A DNA stretch of 64,000 nt from Symbiodinium natans (GCA_905221605.1 CAJNDS010002359.1:243501-307500), one strand, 5' to 3'. Positions 21,481 through 44,229 are shown, counted from the first letter of the stretch. Numbers and translations: made by a program. Notes: generated from the sequence alone by a model not told the origin.

Positions 21481-24204
21481 TTCAACGGAATGCAACGTGT
21501 GCGTGGCTTTTACATGCTGCAAATAAGGATGCCACCCCCCCCACCCCCGTGCCCCGTGTGTGCTGATGCTTTGAGCTTTAGGGCTTAGAGTTTCTTGTTG
21601 GGAGGGGTTTAGCACGTGCGTGGGCACCGGCTTAGCGGTTGAATGTCAGGGTTTATTGAGGGTTTACGGATTCGGGAAAGGTCCTTCACACAACCCCGCT
21701 GTGGCTGCACGTGCTCTGGACCTTGCCTTGTGCAAAGATTTGGTACAGAGATAAAAACCATCGGAGTAGTCTTGAAGAGGTCACAGGACCGGGAAGATGC
21801 TTTCTGTAACTAAAGGTCCAAATAAGGCAGAGACATCGACGCACAATTCAGCATCCGTCTGGAGATTTGCGCTCACATAGCAACGCACCTAAAGTGACAC
21901 ACCAGTTTGCCTAGAATGTTTCAGAAGGGTTTATATGCATTGAGAGCAAAACAACCGCACAGAGGTTTTGGACAACTGCCCCGAGCTGTCCTCCCTCCGC
22001 TTCCGGGCAGCCCCCGTAGTATTTTGTTGTGTTCCCGAGATGGGATACATGATTCCAGGGGTGGACCCCCTAGATTCCACCTTTGTCATCGGTTGATGGG
22101 AGAATAAACGGAATCCAGGGGGTTGCACCATATTGCGCCCCGTTGTGGGGGGAGGCAGTAAGGCGCCCCCCTCAATTTCCATTCTCGGTTTTTGCATACG
22201 TGGATGTGAGAATTGCAGTGAACACACCAAGAGGCATGAAGAGACATGCGTGCGAGATCTGCCCAGGCCTTGTCCGACTTCCGTCGTTCTCGCAAGGCCC
22301 TGCGACACATGTTGCTGGGCCATGCTTTCTTTCGTCATTCGCTGTTTCGCAATGCCGTTTTGCAATCAGGCTAAACGACGCCTAGAAGACGTTGAAGGTT
22401 CATTCTTCATGTTGGCGCGTATGCTTCTGATCTCTTCAAGCTTCTGCGAGCACAATGCCAGGTCAGAATGCAGAAGAAGAAGAAGCCGATGATGAGGCGG
22501 AAGATAATGAGGAGGCGGGCGATTATCCCCTGTTTTTGTTGAGACACCAACATCCAGTCCTTCGGTGAAGGGGGATGAGGCTGACGAGGCTCGATCACAT
22601 TTTGCCTTCGCTTGGCAGTCGTTTGAACAGCCACGCCGACTGAGGTGGTAACGGACACACCGATGCAGGAAACTGCCGCCGAGGCGCTGCCGTGCTCAGC
22701 CACGCGGAAAGCTTTGTAACTACGGAGCGCGGCAGGGGATCAAGTCATGTTGTTCACGAGCCTACCAGGGGGTGAAGATTGTAGAAACGAAGAAGGTGCA
22801 CAACTCAGTTGCTAAACTGGCCTGTTGCCAGTGCGTTGACACCGAGATTCACTACAGGAGAAGCGGCGAAAGCGGCGGGAAGCAAAGGAAGCCGAAGCCA
22901 AGGTAAGCACCTCTGCATTTGCACAGCCAAAGTCCAGGTATTGTGGCTGCTTCAACTACCCCAAAAATCACACGCTGCATGCAAAGGCGACCCCAAAGTC
23001 ATGGGTCATGATGGTACTTCTTGACCGCCATAGCCATTGCATGCCTACTTTGCAACATCAGCTTATAGACTCCCACAGACACACACACACACACACTCAT
23101 GCAGCATCAGGCTTCCCCAACGCTTGCTTTCTGAGTCGTTGTCACCCCGTCTTGCGGTCTTTAACCCTTGAATGTGCTCCCAGACGACGACCACCAGCTT
23201 TTCATTGCAATGCCTCTCTTGTTGTCAAACCTTGCACGTCCAGCAGCTAGCTGCTGGGTTGCGCTTCATTTTCCCTGGTTGTTTGCTAACCTGACAAGGT
23301 CGGATTTAGTGGCAGGCGCGGAATTTCCTCTAAAAGCACCGTGTCAAGCTCCTGCAGAAGTGCTTTGGTGACTTCAGGGTTTTGGGCCTTCACTGTTAGC
23401 GCGCCGCCTCGGCAGCCGGGCCGGCCCAGAGCAGGGTGCAGTATGTGGAGACGAAGTGATCTTCCAGTGAACGTGCAGCGGTCCCAGGGAAGAGGAAGAG
23501 TCCCATGCAACAGGGTGGGGGGGCTGTCACTCTGCAAGAGTGGTAAGGGACTGCGCTTAGGCACGTTTTTGCTTGAAGCTTCGCAAGGGGGTGGTAGAAC
23601 AGGGGGCCCAGTTTCTCGCATTTTTGGGCGCTGCTTCTTGTGCAAAGAGGCAAGAACGCTCCCGACCCTCCAACCCCCCCCTCACCTCCGACAAACCAGC
23701 GGAAAGAGACCCGAAAACAAGAGAAAACCGACGAACCAGAGGAATGATCAGGTAAAAGAAAGCCTGTCGGCCAATCGCTGTCATCTACGCAAGGCTGTCA
23801 TATCAGGATGCTATCTCTAGCGTCAGATTTGGTGCTTGGGCATGGCGCACCTACGTTGCATGCCGCCCAGCAAGCTTCACGAAGCCGCTCGCGCAATCAT
23901 TCTTCATCTTTCGATTCACTTTGGAAGGGTCCAACGAATTGAATCAATCACCGTTTTGAAGGGCGTCTCTTTTTTAGAATCCGCTGAACAAAGCGATGAA
24001 ATAGGTACGAAAAAGTTTGGAAGGTGCCGTCTTTTGTCACTATGTGCCACTAGGTTCAGTGCTTGAAACTGACAAGTTGATCGACTTTGGTACTGCCTAG
24101 CGTTGGTCAACACTCTACACCATACACCACCGGAAGCCAAGACAAGAGAGCTTTTGCTGTGTGAACTGCTTTTTGAAGACGTCTCGACCTTTCCTGCCAG
24201 TGCT

Positions 24205-24365
24205 TGGACTGGGAATCTGCTACCCCTCTTCCATACTACGAGGCTAAAGCAGAAGCTGCGAAGAAGCGTGCTCGAGAAGGTTTTGGTGAAGGTGATGGAG
24301 ACTGGATGGAAAGCGATCCTGACAGGCACGGCCCCATGCAACATTCCTCAGAGAAGTCGGGTACC
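24205..24365 (+). CDS. Candidate 5' exon (possibly of Prp5)
   Basis: The + frame reads DWESATPLPYYEAKAEAAKK and then REGFGEGDGDWMESDPDRHG, charged and helix-like, following a CAG at 24200-24202. The third-base pattern and absence of low complexity favour coding. It lies 2.1 kb upstream of the first certain Prp5 exon, on the same strand. Phase linkage was not shown. Confidence 0.3.
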
Positions 24366-25424
24366 ATCTACGTGGCAATATGTGGCAATACGCAGTGGCC
24401 ATCTGAGTCCAACGCGGCTCAGCCTAGTTTCCAGGTTAGGCCGACAACTTGACGCTATCACTTGTGGCATCCTGGGAAGGTGCAATTGAAGCAAAGCATG
24501 TTGTGCAACCTTCTGTGCAGTGCTAAAAGCATCTGTCCATGCCTGACTCCTTTCATACTGATGAGACAGAGTAACTATTTGAAGACGCCTTGTGTGCTGC
24601 GATGTGACGACCGAACCAACAATGTATATCATACATCTGTAATACAAGAATATTTAAGCAACGGTTTGTTTGCACATCAATGTGTATTGTGGATGTAGAA
24701 GTATACGTATACATACCAAACATCTTGTAACTTTTCAACGTAATTCATTAACAACGGGATTCCATTGTTTAAGTTAGCTTCTTCCAACAACATACGTAAA
24801 CAACAACGGGGGTTATTGTATATACACTTAAACATATACGTGTACGCATAGTTGCGCATATAGATATATATACACATACATATCCATCTATGATTATATG
24901 TATGCAAATTCAGGTTTGGGTTTAGGAATTGGTCGGCTTGGTCTTGCATCTCTAGCATATCAGTCTTCAATCATGCCGAAGGAACTTGGAAGGATGCTGG
25001 AAGGATGGGAAAACAGACCGTCACTAAGGCTACTATGGACAGGTACAGGTGCTACAAACATAATGGCAGACTAAAAGTATGTAGATGTTGAGGACATTTA
25101 CCATGCCGAACATGATGTATGTGCTTCTTCAAGAGATCATGCTAGCATTTTTGCTGTCACATGAAGTGCAGGAGCGAGCAGTCCAGCGAAGAGCAGATGG
25201 AGTCCTACTTTGACTTGGTCAAGCGGTTCACCACCAAGAAAACTCTGCCAACAGCAACGCTGGCATGTATTCCTATGGGTGCGTGGGCCAGATTTCTACG
25301 GGAAGACTGAGCTGGGATAGGCATTTCGGAGGTCTGTACTCTTCCAAAGCGCAGGCGTGCCAGGGATTTGCGGATGCCACGCGCCGGCATGTCAACCATC
25401 GCGCCGATACAGATTTTCCGCCTG

Positions 25425-26065
25425 GGCATCCGCCGACATGCCAAAAAACACGCGCCGACATGGCAAGTCTTGGCTTGGCTGCCGCCGACATGCCCAAAGC
25501 GCGCACGGACATCGCAAAAACCCTCTCCGACATGCCAAAAACAAAGCTTCCGTCGACAATCAAACAACACGTGCACGTGCCCTCATGCAAAAAGTACGTG
25601 CCGACGTGGCACAAAAATAATTCCGCCGACATGCAAAATAGAATGGTGAGGTTTCTACGAGGAATTCAAGGAATTCAGGAGGAATGGGGGAGAGGGAGTT
25701 GGGCGAATTGGCAAGTGAAGAAATGAAAACTCGACCCGCCGACGTGCCAAAAAGTGCACGCTGACATGCCAAAAGTACTTGCCGACATGCAAAACATGAG
25801 CGTTGAGATGAAAAGAAATGCGCCCCGACAGACTTGAAGAGAAAGGAAAGGGTTCCATGAAGAACTCGAGGAACTGGAGAAACTCAGGAAGAATGAGGGA
25901 GAGGGAGTTGGGCGAATGTGGAAGTGAACAATTTGAAGAAACGACCCGCCCACGTGCAAAAAGCACGTGCCGACATGCCCAAATGTACGCGCCGACATGC
26001 AAAAGAAATGCGCCGACACGGCAAAGCTGGGCTGCCGAATGCTGCCGCCGACATGCCCCGTCACA
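25425..26065 (+). repeat. Cluster of a dispersed GCCGACATGC motif
   Basis: The word GCCGACATGC, or one-base variants (GCCGACGTGCC, GCTGACATGCC, GCCGACATGG), recurs about 15 times with irregular 20-60 bp spacing, usually followed by CAAAA or AAAA. Between 25640 and 25930 two partly similar stretches with GGGAGAGGGAGTTGGGCGAA also repeat. It is neither a simple tandem array nor a CRISPR array, because repeat and spacer lengths vary. Confidence 0.75.
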
Positions 26066-26459
26066 ATCCGGGGAGTCAGAGGGTAATTCGGCTTGACTCT
26101 TGACTCCATAGTAAAACGTCAAGGCATAATTCGGCGTCACCGGCGTCAGACACTGCGGCATCACAGTGCAGCGTAATTCGGCTTCGGCTTCAGCACCTGC
26201 TCTCCCCGGGCGCCCCGTATGCATCTTGGGCCGGCGTTTTGCCACGTCGGCGTGCGATCCCCTGAGGAGTTTGACCTGACTATACCTGACTTCTTGCAAT
26301 TGCGTGTCAAGGCACACACGATCAGCGCTAAGGGCAGCGTGCAATCCGTTGAGAGCACTAGTAGGGTGGGATTGAAAAATGCTGTTTTCATGTGCTTCCG
26401 TCCTCTGGACTTCTGATTACAAAGCGGCCCGATGAGTTCCGGCTTGCCACAAGTGGCAG

Positions 26460-35145
<8,686 letters not shown>

Positions 35146-38100
35146 CAGATGCCTTGGCAGTGCGGAGTGCGCGTGGAGAGCATCAGTCTGATGCTGCACG
35201 AGTGTGATCAGACCTAGGGCCTAGGGAGAACACACAAGGAACATGGAGAGTTCTTCTGAGCCTGATTGGAATGTGAAGGAATGTGAAGGAATGTGAAGGA
35301 ATGTGTAACTCCTGAAGTTGTCATGTATTGGACCCGGTCGGTGCAGACTTTCTTCTCCAGACACGGGCACCATCGGACTGCTCGCAGACCGCAGATGGCT
35401 CGCAAATGCTTAAACACTTTGTATTTTCGAGAGCAGCACCGCCGTGTGCACCGTCAAAAGTGCTTCAAGCAACCTGGCGGAGACATGCGGAGACCCGGTT
35501 CCAAGAGCCCAAAGAGAGTGTTATTTGTCGAGCAGTGGGCGAGCACTGCTCGCAATGTATGGATCGTACTGGTGTCGGAGCGATGCAGGGTCATGTGGTG
35601 CCCAAGACAGCCCAAGACCTTTGCCGTCAAAGTTGTGCAGCAAGCTTGGCGAAATGGCAGACTTTGTCAGAGCGAAGGAAAGAGCCCACCACTTGCAAAT
35701 ACTCTGTAGACGGCCAGAGTTTGACCCATTTCTCGCATCACAACCTACGGCGACACAGCCAAGCCCATTGCCCAGCAGACGGAAACTGCTATTCTGAGCT
35801 AGAGCTGTGCTGACCCCGAGCACTCTTGTAGAGATAGAAAAGGGCAGCGTGGTACGACCAGCGGCTGTCAGGGACACCGCCTAAGAGGTGCGGGCCTAAG
35901 CCCAAAGTAACCGCAAAGGGGGAAGGGGAAAGAGGAGCTTTTCCCGATGAGGTGCTGGGCGGCACATGAAAATGCCAAGCTTGGGAGCGACACGGGAGCA
36001 GCATCAACACAAACCCAACCAGATTTGGAAGTACAATGAGGCTGCCGAGCCCACCAAGTGTGACTTCAATGGTACTCATCTGCAAAGCCGTGCGTTGCGA
36101 CTGACACTGACACTGGGGACAATCGGGCCAATCGGCCCAAATTAGCATAACAGTCGGCCAATCTAGCATAATAGCTTTTTTCTAGATTTTGCAAAAGATA
36201 TGCTAATTTGGGTGCGGGGGGTGGGGTGTGGCGGGGGTGGGTGGGGTGTCCGGGGGGGGGGGGGGGGGGGGTGGGGGTGGGGGTGGGGGGGGGTTGGGCA
36301 AAGTTTTTTTGCACCCCAACCCCACCCTTACCTCACTCCCGCATGCCTGCACCATGTGCACCGGGCACTCGCCCCTACCACTCCACACCCATCGCACCTA
36401 GCCAGAAACTATCCGACGGAGCATTGCTCTTAACCACAGGCCAATGCATCGCATCCTATCTGGTAGAGGGCGAATGAAGGGAAGCCTGCCAGCTCAAGCG
36501 AACAGCCTACAGGTGGTATCGTTGACCGCCTTTTCGGGGCAACGGGGGTGAATAGGGTTTGAGGAGTCTGCAGGTTTACGGTTTATGCTTAAGACCCAGA
36601 TGTTCCATGATCTCACGATTTGACTCCTGAGCCTACAACAGTTTGTCGTACTTTTGTGATTTGAGACCCAACGTGACCATCAAAATGCTCGGTGTAACAG
36701 AGGGCCTGCTGGAACAAAACCCTGTTGCCAGACTACAGAGTTGGCAATCGTGCGGTCATCCATGTACGCCCGAATACGAAGCAGCGAATTAATTACGTTT
36801 CTCCAAGGTCTCCCGCCACAGATCCCCTACTCCACCGATGCCTGAGATTGAGTCCTTGCTCGGATTTAAATGGCGTTCGTGTCGTCGCATCGATGCATCG
36901 ATGTCTCCGGGAGCCCAAGTTGCCAGCAGGACCCATGACGTCTGCCGTATGCCGCGCGTACGTCCACTACTGCAAGACGCAAGCAGAGCGTTGGACATGA
37001 ACATCAAACAAGAGCAAGCAGGCTATAGCAAGCAGCCAAAGAGTGACCGAAACACTTCACTGGCTGAGCTGAGCCATACTCGCGCCAAACATTTGATAGA
37101 CCACAAGGGGGGCTTATGTCCAGCATGTTCTATAAATGGGTGGGATGGGATAGCAAAACAGTGGTTTGCCTACATGCTGCCAAGGCGGCAAAAGCTTCAA
37201 GTACGATAACACGGAGAAGAGCAGGACGGTGCAATGCTACCACTCTTGCCATGGTTGATGTGGCAGGGCCATGCTCTGCTTCGAAGATGTAGGCAGCAAC
37301 AAGAGCGCCAACAAGCAAAGAGTGATCTCTTGATCGGGGACTTCGAGGAGCTTGAACATGTCCAACTCAGCACATCACAAGTCTGCACGGTACGCCTCTT
37401 GCCCTTCTCCAACTTACAAGATTTGCAAGGAGGAGGAGGAGTTCAAAGATCCATGGATGGAGCCAGACAAGCCAGCCAAGGGCAGAGGCAAGCAGCGGGA
37501 TGACAATGGGCTGTGACCTCGGATGAACTGCAGTGTCACATAGTGTCGCATGTAGTTTTCTTCTGAAGCCAAGACATAGGTCCGCCAAAGCGACGGGCAC
37601 CGACACAGTGGCAGCAGCAGCCAATGTAGCTGCCAAGATGCAAGCCGCCGCGGTATTGCCGGCATTTTTATGCATTTTTCCAAGTTTGTATTGTGCATGT
37701 GTTGTACCTTCGAGTGCCGTGCTGGGAAATCCTGGAAATGCACGGCCCAGGAGGCTCTGCTCGTATAAATGTGTAGCTGCTGCGAGCGGAAAACCTAAAA
37801 GCAAGCTGGGTCTCATCTGAGGACATGGTCGAGAGGCCAGCAACATCCACCATGTAGCTCTTTTAACAAATAAAGTAGACGTTACAGCGCAAACACGGAT
37901 CATGTCAGCCTTAACCTTTTGATACTACAGCCCCTGCCTGCAGCTGTCATAGCATGTCGAAGCCATGGCTGTCGTCGACTCAAGCCGGTTCTTCTGCAAG
38001 ATCTTGTAGCTGTGAATTCTGACGGAAGTGTTGTGAAGTTTTCAAGTTGCATAGTTGTTTCGTTGAGGTGGCTGCTTTTGCTACCAGGCACTGGGGGGCC

Positions 38101-41100
38101 GGAGCTGACACTGCGTCGGCTCTTTTAGAAGAAGCTTTTTTCTAAACCTTCAGAAACTTTGCGCCGCGACCGCCCAAGCCCTTGGAGCCGAGCCGCCCGC
38201 AAGGTCTAACAAGGTCTAACAAGGTCAAACAAAGCTTGAATTGTGGGGAGGGCCCCGCCACGAGCTTTTCAACGAAGTCTGGTTTCAGACCCCGGGCTGA
38301 TGAGCCTCTTGGCCTCACAGTGCCAAACCGACGACACCTGTATGCGCGGCTTCGCCTGAGTCCTGTAGCCACGTGTCTCCGGACCCGAGTGGAGGAAGGC
38401 ATGCAAGGCTGCAAGTTGTTTGGCGAAGCTCTAGTTTGCCAGACGATCCGCCGTGCAGGCCGTTGGCTGGCCTCTTCCAGTCTCAATATGTGCAGCAATG
38501 GGGCTCTTGAGGGCGAATCCATGAAATCCATGAACAGCCTGGACACAAGACGTTCGAGCAGTGCCATGTGCTGCCAAATGCTTGATGTCTTGATGCGAGG
38601 TGTAGATCTTTGCCTGAGTGTAGGACGACAGTAGTGATTCGAACGTGATCTGTCAGAGCGTCAAACTTGCTGTTTGCAGGCAGTCTTGCCATGCGCACTG
38701 GAGGTTTCGTGGGAAGGGAATCTGTTTGGTGGAGTTTCCGTAGTTTCTGTACATGGCAGGTGCTTCGGTCATCCCGCCCAACGGCACAGTCTTCGTGACC
38801 AAATTTTGCATGTCCTACAACCCGCCGGAGAGGCCATGGTGGTAAAGTAGCATCCGCAGATGTCCAGTGGGTACGTGTGCGTGGCTTTCTTTGGTTTGGC
38901 TGGTCTTAGGGGGATCTTTAGGTTGCTTGTTGATTTCCTTTCTTGTGTGTGTTCGTTTTCCTTCTGTCCATTTGTTTTGTTCTTTCTGCTTCTTGCCACG
39001 CGTGCACGGGTAGAGGTAGCCAGGGTTGAGGAGGAATCTGCGCCTGCCAAGATATTCCGCAGCTGGCCGGCCCAACATGGAAACCAGGTCAAAGTGGTGC
39101 AGCCCTAAAGCCCTCAACCCCAACAGCAGCCCTGAAACCCAGCTATTATGCATGCAAAATCAGATGGACGAGTAGAAGACGGAGGATGCACAAGCTGTTC
39201 CTCTCTTTCCCTCGCTTCACGAAATTTGGTCATATCGACCCCGCTTTGTCTGGTAGAGATCAGCGTAGGCGCTTTAGCGTGTGTTCTCCATCTTCGGGCA
39301 GAGAGATATGGAGAGGTCTTTTAGCTGATAAGGGTCTTTGACTATGGTTGCTGCGCGCGGGAAGCTTTCCACAGCGTGAAGCGTGCGCATCACGCCAAGC
39401 AGAGCCTCAACCTTATCAGCTGGCCCCTCTAGCGGCCTTGGCGACTGCAGGGCCTTGGTGGGGCCGGGAGGAATCTCCTGAACTGCTTGCGTCCGACTGC
39501 CCACGGCTCGCAGCGAGCAGGTGGGACAGTAGGCACCGCTGACCGAGCTCAAATTCGAAGCTCGGACGAAGGCACCAAGCACATTTGCGAACAGGCTAAG
39601 GCAAACAGAAAACGCGGTGCGCGTTTGCGGTTCAGCCTGTGGGTTTGAGCATGTCCCCGAACGGATGACGCTCCGTAAGGCAACAAGCGGGAAGCTTGAA
39701 AGGAAGCACTGTCAGCTGCGTGTGCTCGCATGAGGGAGCGTGAAACAACCACGCGCTTCAAGAACCCATGAAAACAACCCGAAAGAGCCCGTGCTGAAAG
39801 AGTCAGCGCAGGCCTGTTACAACCTCAAGCTGCTATTGAATTCGGAGCGCGCGCTCCTGCTGCTGTTGGGCATACTTGCTGGGATTATCAGATAACAGAT
39901 TCTGTTTTCTTCAGCTTGATCGCTTTGTTGGTTGGCTGTGGTCTTCTCCGAACATGATAGGCCTGCTGCTGACAATGCGTCGCACGCAGCTCGCTTCGCT
40001 CATCGCGAAGCTGCATTGCTCGAGGCAAGCCAGTGCCGAGCCCGCTGTTTCAGCTTTGCTCTTGTGATGCTGCCTGGAGCCTGTCATATTTTTGATGTTC
40101 GGCAAACTTTAAGTGGTCAGGCTCATGTGAAGCTCCCCATCGTCAATGCAGACGAGGAGCTCGGATCGGATCGTTCGCGCGTAGCATCTTCCGATCTTGC
40201 GGGATGATGATAAACCCCTCTGCCCAACCTCCCCCACCAGCCAAAGCCAAACCAGCCAAACCATCTTTCGAAAATCAGCTGCGTTTCGGGGCCAACTAAG
40301 TCAGTCGGCACAAAGTAGGACAACGCCATTACGTCAGGACATGCCAGGACCGTTCGCCTGCAAGAGTGGGCTGGAGCCTTGAGAAAAAACGGAGCCAAAT
40401 CATGCCTTTCAAGCTTTGATTTGGTAAACTTGGCCCTATGCCAACGCATCTCATTTGAAAACAACTGCAAGCTTCCGAGGGCCCTTCTGGCAGTATCCGA
40501 TTGAGGTCTCCAAAAGCATGATGTGAACCCAGACATCCAAACAATCAAAACCGTTCGAAAACTGGTGACACGTCCTTGAAAGACTCCTACTAAAAAAACC
40601 AACGCCGATTCTGTCACACTTGTCGTCGGACGGTCACAAGATCGTAGGTTTTGAGGGCTTGGTTGACAGGTGCAAGAAGTACGCTCATCGAAAACTGTGG
40701 CAGGCGCAGCACGTGAACATGCTGCACCGAGAGGGACGAAAAAAATTGGTAAGAAACTTTAACCAACCGAGCCGTATCAAAGACGTGTGTCACCAAAAAT
40801 CTGAACCGCAAACCGACAAAAAACACGAAAAGCCAAGGCACCCCAGAGGCACAACACTTTACAGAACGTTCAAGCATTGTAGCAGGAGTCACTCAGGCGC
40901 CACCCGAAACCCCATTTGGCCTGAGCTTCTCCTCGGTTTTTCCGGTGGGCCCTGATGCTCTTGGACCGTGCGCATTCCAAACCGTAACGGGTGACCCTCT
41001 CAGTGTTTCCAAGTGCCCGAGACGGTCGGCATCCAAAACGTGGCAGTCTGAGTGAGTGGGTGCAAGAGTGAGTCGACCTGGGGTGCCCGGCTGTGGAAAC

Positions 41101-42450
41101 CTTCCCTTCGCATTCTCTGCCCCGAATGCGTCATCGGGGCTCCGGCACAAAGTTCAACACTGCAGGCCCCTCAATCCGTGCTCCTGAAGTGTGTCCTTGG
41201 AGTGGTCTTACATTGCATTGGGGGTCCGTCCGGCTTCCTTGGATTGCAGCCGAACATGCTGATTCCCTGAATACTTTGCTGGACAATCCCTGTTAGATGT
41301 TCTTCGGGGAACTTCCTTGAACAGGAATCTTCGTTGTCCTCAAGAATTCTAACGGACAAAACCCCAACTCCTCTAAGGTAAAGTAGAAAGCTTTTCTTTG
41401 GGATTAGAGAAGAAGACAATATTGAAGATCTCGTTCCTCCACTTTCAGGTAGCACCTTCATTGCCTCAATAGATATATCAGGTAAATCTGGTATCGGAAA
41501 TCCTCAACGTCTACGTTTCACCTTTTCTGTCCGGCAGGAAAGACACTGTGTCCTCCAGATTCTAAAACGAAACTCTCCTACATTCTGTATTCAAATTGCA
41601 AACCCCAGGTTTTTACAGGAACGCCTCCGCTTGTTCGATACCCAGTGAGGAAGTGTACCTCCTGTTGCTAGATGACGAGGCATCGCAGAAGCCTGTGCAA
41701 CAGTTCAAGGTAAAAGCTCAGCGATCCGAGATCGCTCCTACTGCATCTCTTCCTGTCCAGGCCGAGTCGTATCCTGGCCCTTTAGGCGGGTTGATGCAGA
41801 TGGGCGCCCATGCTCTGACTCAACGTGTGCCAACACAAGGCGAATGGAAGTCTTTGACGTGCGCTGAGCGGCGACAGCGAGCAAAGAATAGTTGGCCAGT
41901 TGTGCGTGGAAGTTTGAGGACGGATGTGTGTAGCAGCATGCTACAGTGTAGACAAGCATCGTACAGAGGCTATTGTGTGTCTACTCGATACGAAGTGTGC
42001 TCCATAGGATAAAGACAATGGTGAGGGAAAAGATTCGGCCTCGATGGCCGCTGTCTCAAGCAAGCATGAGCAAAACCTCATAGCTGTCCGTGGAGTTGCT
42101 TAGCTGTTGATTTCCGAGGTGGTATGTAGCTCTTGCAGATTGCTCGGGACGAGGAGTGAGCAATGTGGAGTACGAGGTTTGTGGTCAAGAAACGTGTTCC
42201 CAGACCCCCCTGAAGCAACAAGACCACGCTGCAGGTGCATGCCCAGAACATCTTGTATGGCTGGGCGTCAGAGTTCTCCACTGACAGGCTGCAGAGATTC
42301 AAGCAACGCTGTTTTCGAAGTTGCAGGCGCAGAGTTTAGACTGCAGGCGTTTTGCTTTGCCGGCATTTGTGGCGTTATGTGTGCTGCTGCCTTGCTTGAC
42401 TAGCTTTTATTCGGCTATGATGAACAGCGTTCCCAGTCATTCTGTTGCCA
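35146..42450. other. Region after the Prp5 core; no gene established
   Basis: This is probably intronic to Prp5 if its C-terminal domain at 49.5 kb belongs to the same gene. Isolated + strand exon-like pieces after AG include ASVIPPNGTVFVTKFCMSY (about 38760-38820) and SEEVYLLLLDDEASQKPVQQ (about 41640-41705, before a GT). None was linked in phase. Also seen are an 11-bp GAAGGAATGTG repeat (about 35270-35306) and G-runs of about 20 or more with GGGGTGGGG text (36210-36300) that could form G-quadruplexes. Confidence 0.35.
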
Positions 42451-42451
42451 G

Positions 42452-44225
42452 GTTGTGTTCGCCATTCTCGCCGTACTGCAGATGAGAGCAAACATAATAT
42501 TGGCTTCTCGACAACGTGAGGACAGTGCTTGCAGCAAGGCCCGCTAGCTCCCGTAATGTTGCACTCACCTCACAACTCCCGTAGCATCGAAGATGCAGGC
42601 AGCACACCCTTTCGCGCGCATTCTTCTTTGTGGGCTTTGCGTCGAGCTAGTGGCCGGGACCTTGCAGTGTGCAGAAGCAGTCAATGCAAGCTGCCTTTCG
42701 CTCTTCACTTCCAATGGACGTGGGTCACTACCGCTGCTCGCCAATGCTTGCTACTGTACCTCGTGTCTACAAGGCATGTTTTTCCGAGCTACTTCATTTA
42801 CTGTGCGGGCCTCAAGACTCTCGAGGCTGCCCTGTTGATACCACCCTTTGGCTCATGTGCGGCCTGAGGCTCTTCGCACAGAGTGGCATTGGTAGCCCTG
42901 TGCTTCATGCAGCCTCACTGCTGGCTTCGACTTGTTCGAACTTTGTCCTTGTCTCCCTCCTGCTTCTGGTGGCTTGCCTGGAAAGCTGGACTGAGTTTTG
43001 TCATGGCATTCGGCATCGGCGTCGCATGTTGTCAGGTATCTCAGGGAAAGTGCGTGTCCTACAAGATGATTCCCAAGGATGCATGGAGGATGACTTGCTC
43101 ACATCTCGTGAAGCTACAAGTAGCATCAAAGCTGGTTTGATCGATCATCTAGATTTCTGAGAGACCTCAGTGAGCAAGAGGGAGCACAGCGAGTCTACTT
43201 CGGTTTGGCTGTGCAGTTGCTGTGCAGTTGCTGTGCAGGACATTCAAAATCCTCGGTCCGTTTCTGCTTTCTTGCCTGTTCTTGGAACTTTGGGGAGCTC
43301 GGCTCTTACGTCAACTTGCTTACTGGGGTTCAGAGACCTGTGGCACCGAGCAAAGTCAGACGTGGTCGTCTGCCACTTGGCCTGAGGACTTTTCAAGCTC
43401 AAGAACCTACAGCTCTGACTACGCATGTAGCCTAGAACCCCAAGACAGATGCTTCACTGGTGACACTGAATCTGGGAGTCAAAAGTGCTACAGGTGTACA
43501 CCACTCCCTGTGGCCTTGCAATCATTGCACTTGACATGGCTCTCTTTGCCTTCTACGTTTTCAACATCCGCATGACTTTGTCGCAAGAGGCTGGGCTGGA
43601 TGCGAAGAGGGGTCACATGCTTTGAGCATGTTGAGGTTTGGCCTAATGCTGCCCTACCTTGCCTCTTTGCATCTCTCTGCTGTCAGTCTGGGCGGGCAGA
43701 CAGCTGCTTTTACTGCCGCTGGGGAGTCGCATTTGGCTGCTGGCACGGGCCCCGACTAAACACAAGGTCGGTTTCACAGTTGCATTTGCTTCATTGATTT
43801 CTCCTCGTGTATCAGGTTTGGAGCCCTGCCCTTCTCCGCAGCGCTGTCCAAAGTTCTGCTGGCACCGCAACATAGCTGCATGTAGGCACATAAAGCCTAT
43901 AGCTGCATATTTAGCACACTTTGGCCAAGTATGGCTGCATAAGGGGGAGTGCCCTTCGGCGGTTGCCATGTGGGATGGTTGTGATGCGCACGGCAAGCCA
44001 GCTCAGTATGGAAACCACGACGTTTCTAGTTAGTGTTAAGTTTGGTATAGCAATGTTCTTTTCTGTCGTGAGACAGGTCAAGAAAGCTCAAGAAGCACGA
44101 ATGTGGACACCAAGGTACGTTTGGTACATTGTCAGCTTGTCCATCACCAAGGGGAGCAATGTGTTCGTTTATGGCGCTTTGGTGGCTGCACTTTGGCCTG
44201 AAAACCGAAGGACCCCAGCCAAGGT
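42452..44225 (+). CDS. Candidate multi-pass membrane protein (short exons)
   Basis: Several + strand frames beginning after CAG or AG read as hydrophobic helices with loops: VVFAILAVLQ (42452), AAHPFARILLCGLCVELVAG (about 42600), YLVSTRHVFPSYFIYCAG (about 42750), CGLAIIALDMALFAFYVF (about 43500-43560), a hydrophobic stretch VKFGIAMFFSVVRQVKKAQ (about 44035-44090), and VWYIVSLSITKGSNVFVYG (44120-44180, then ALVAALWPENR). A Cys-rich soluble piece (SSDYACSLEPQDRC) lies at about 43415. The density of plausible membrane segments within 1.8 kb on one strand is unlike the flanks. Phases between pieces were not all resolved and no family is recognised. It lies between the Prp5 helicase core and the Prp5 C-terminal exons, so it would be a nested gene if both calls hold. 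Confidence 0.35.
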
Positions 44226-44229
44226 CTCG

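Larger units (their letters stand above)
21481..26459. other. Region upstream of the Prp5 core; scattered exon-like pieces
   Basis: No complete gene could be built here. Exon-like + strand pieces include an acidic Glu/Asp run from an ATG at 22455 (AEEEEADDEAEDNEEAGDYP), a Lys/Arg/Glu-rich run before a GT donor near 22905 (EKRRKRREAKEAEAK), and a Glu/Gln piece at about 25175-25260 (EEQMESYFDLVKRF). Prp5 proteins carry charged N-terminal regions of this sort, so some may be its 5' exons, but charged text alone is weak proof. Also present are a CA microsatellite near 23078-23095 and TA/CATA-rich text at 24690-24905. Confidence 0.3.

Noticed and set aside
22455-22630. Acidic stretch followed by a Trp-containing helix as a NASP-type histone chaperone
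   Set aside because: The two pieces are in different frames with no room for an intron between them, and no TPR exons follow.
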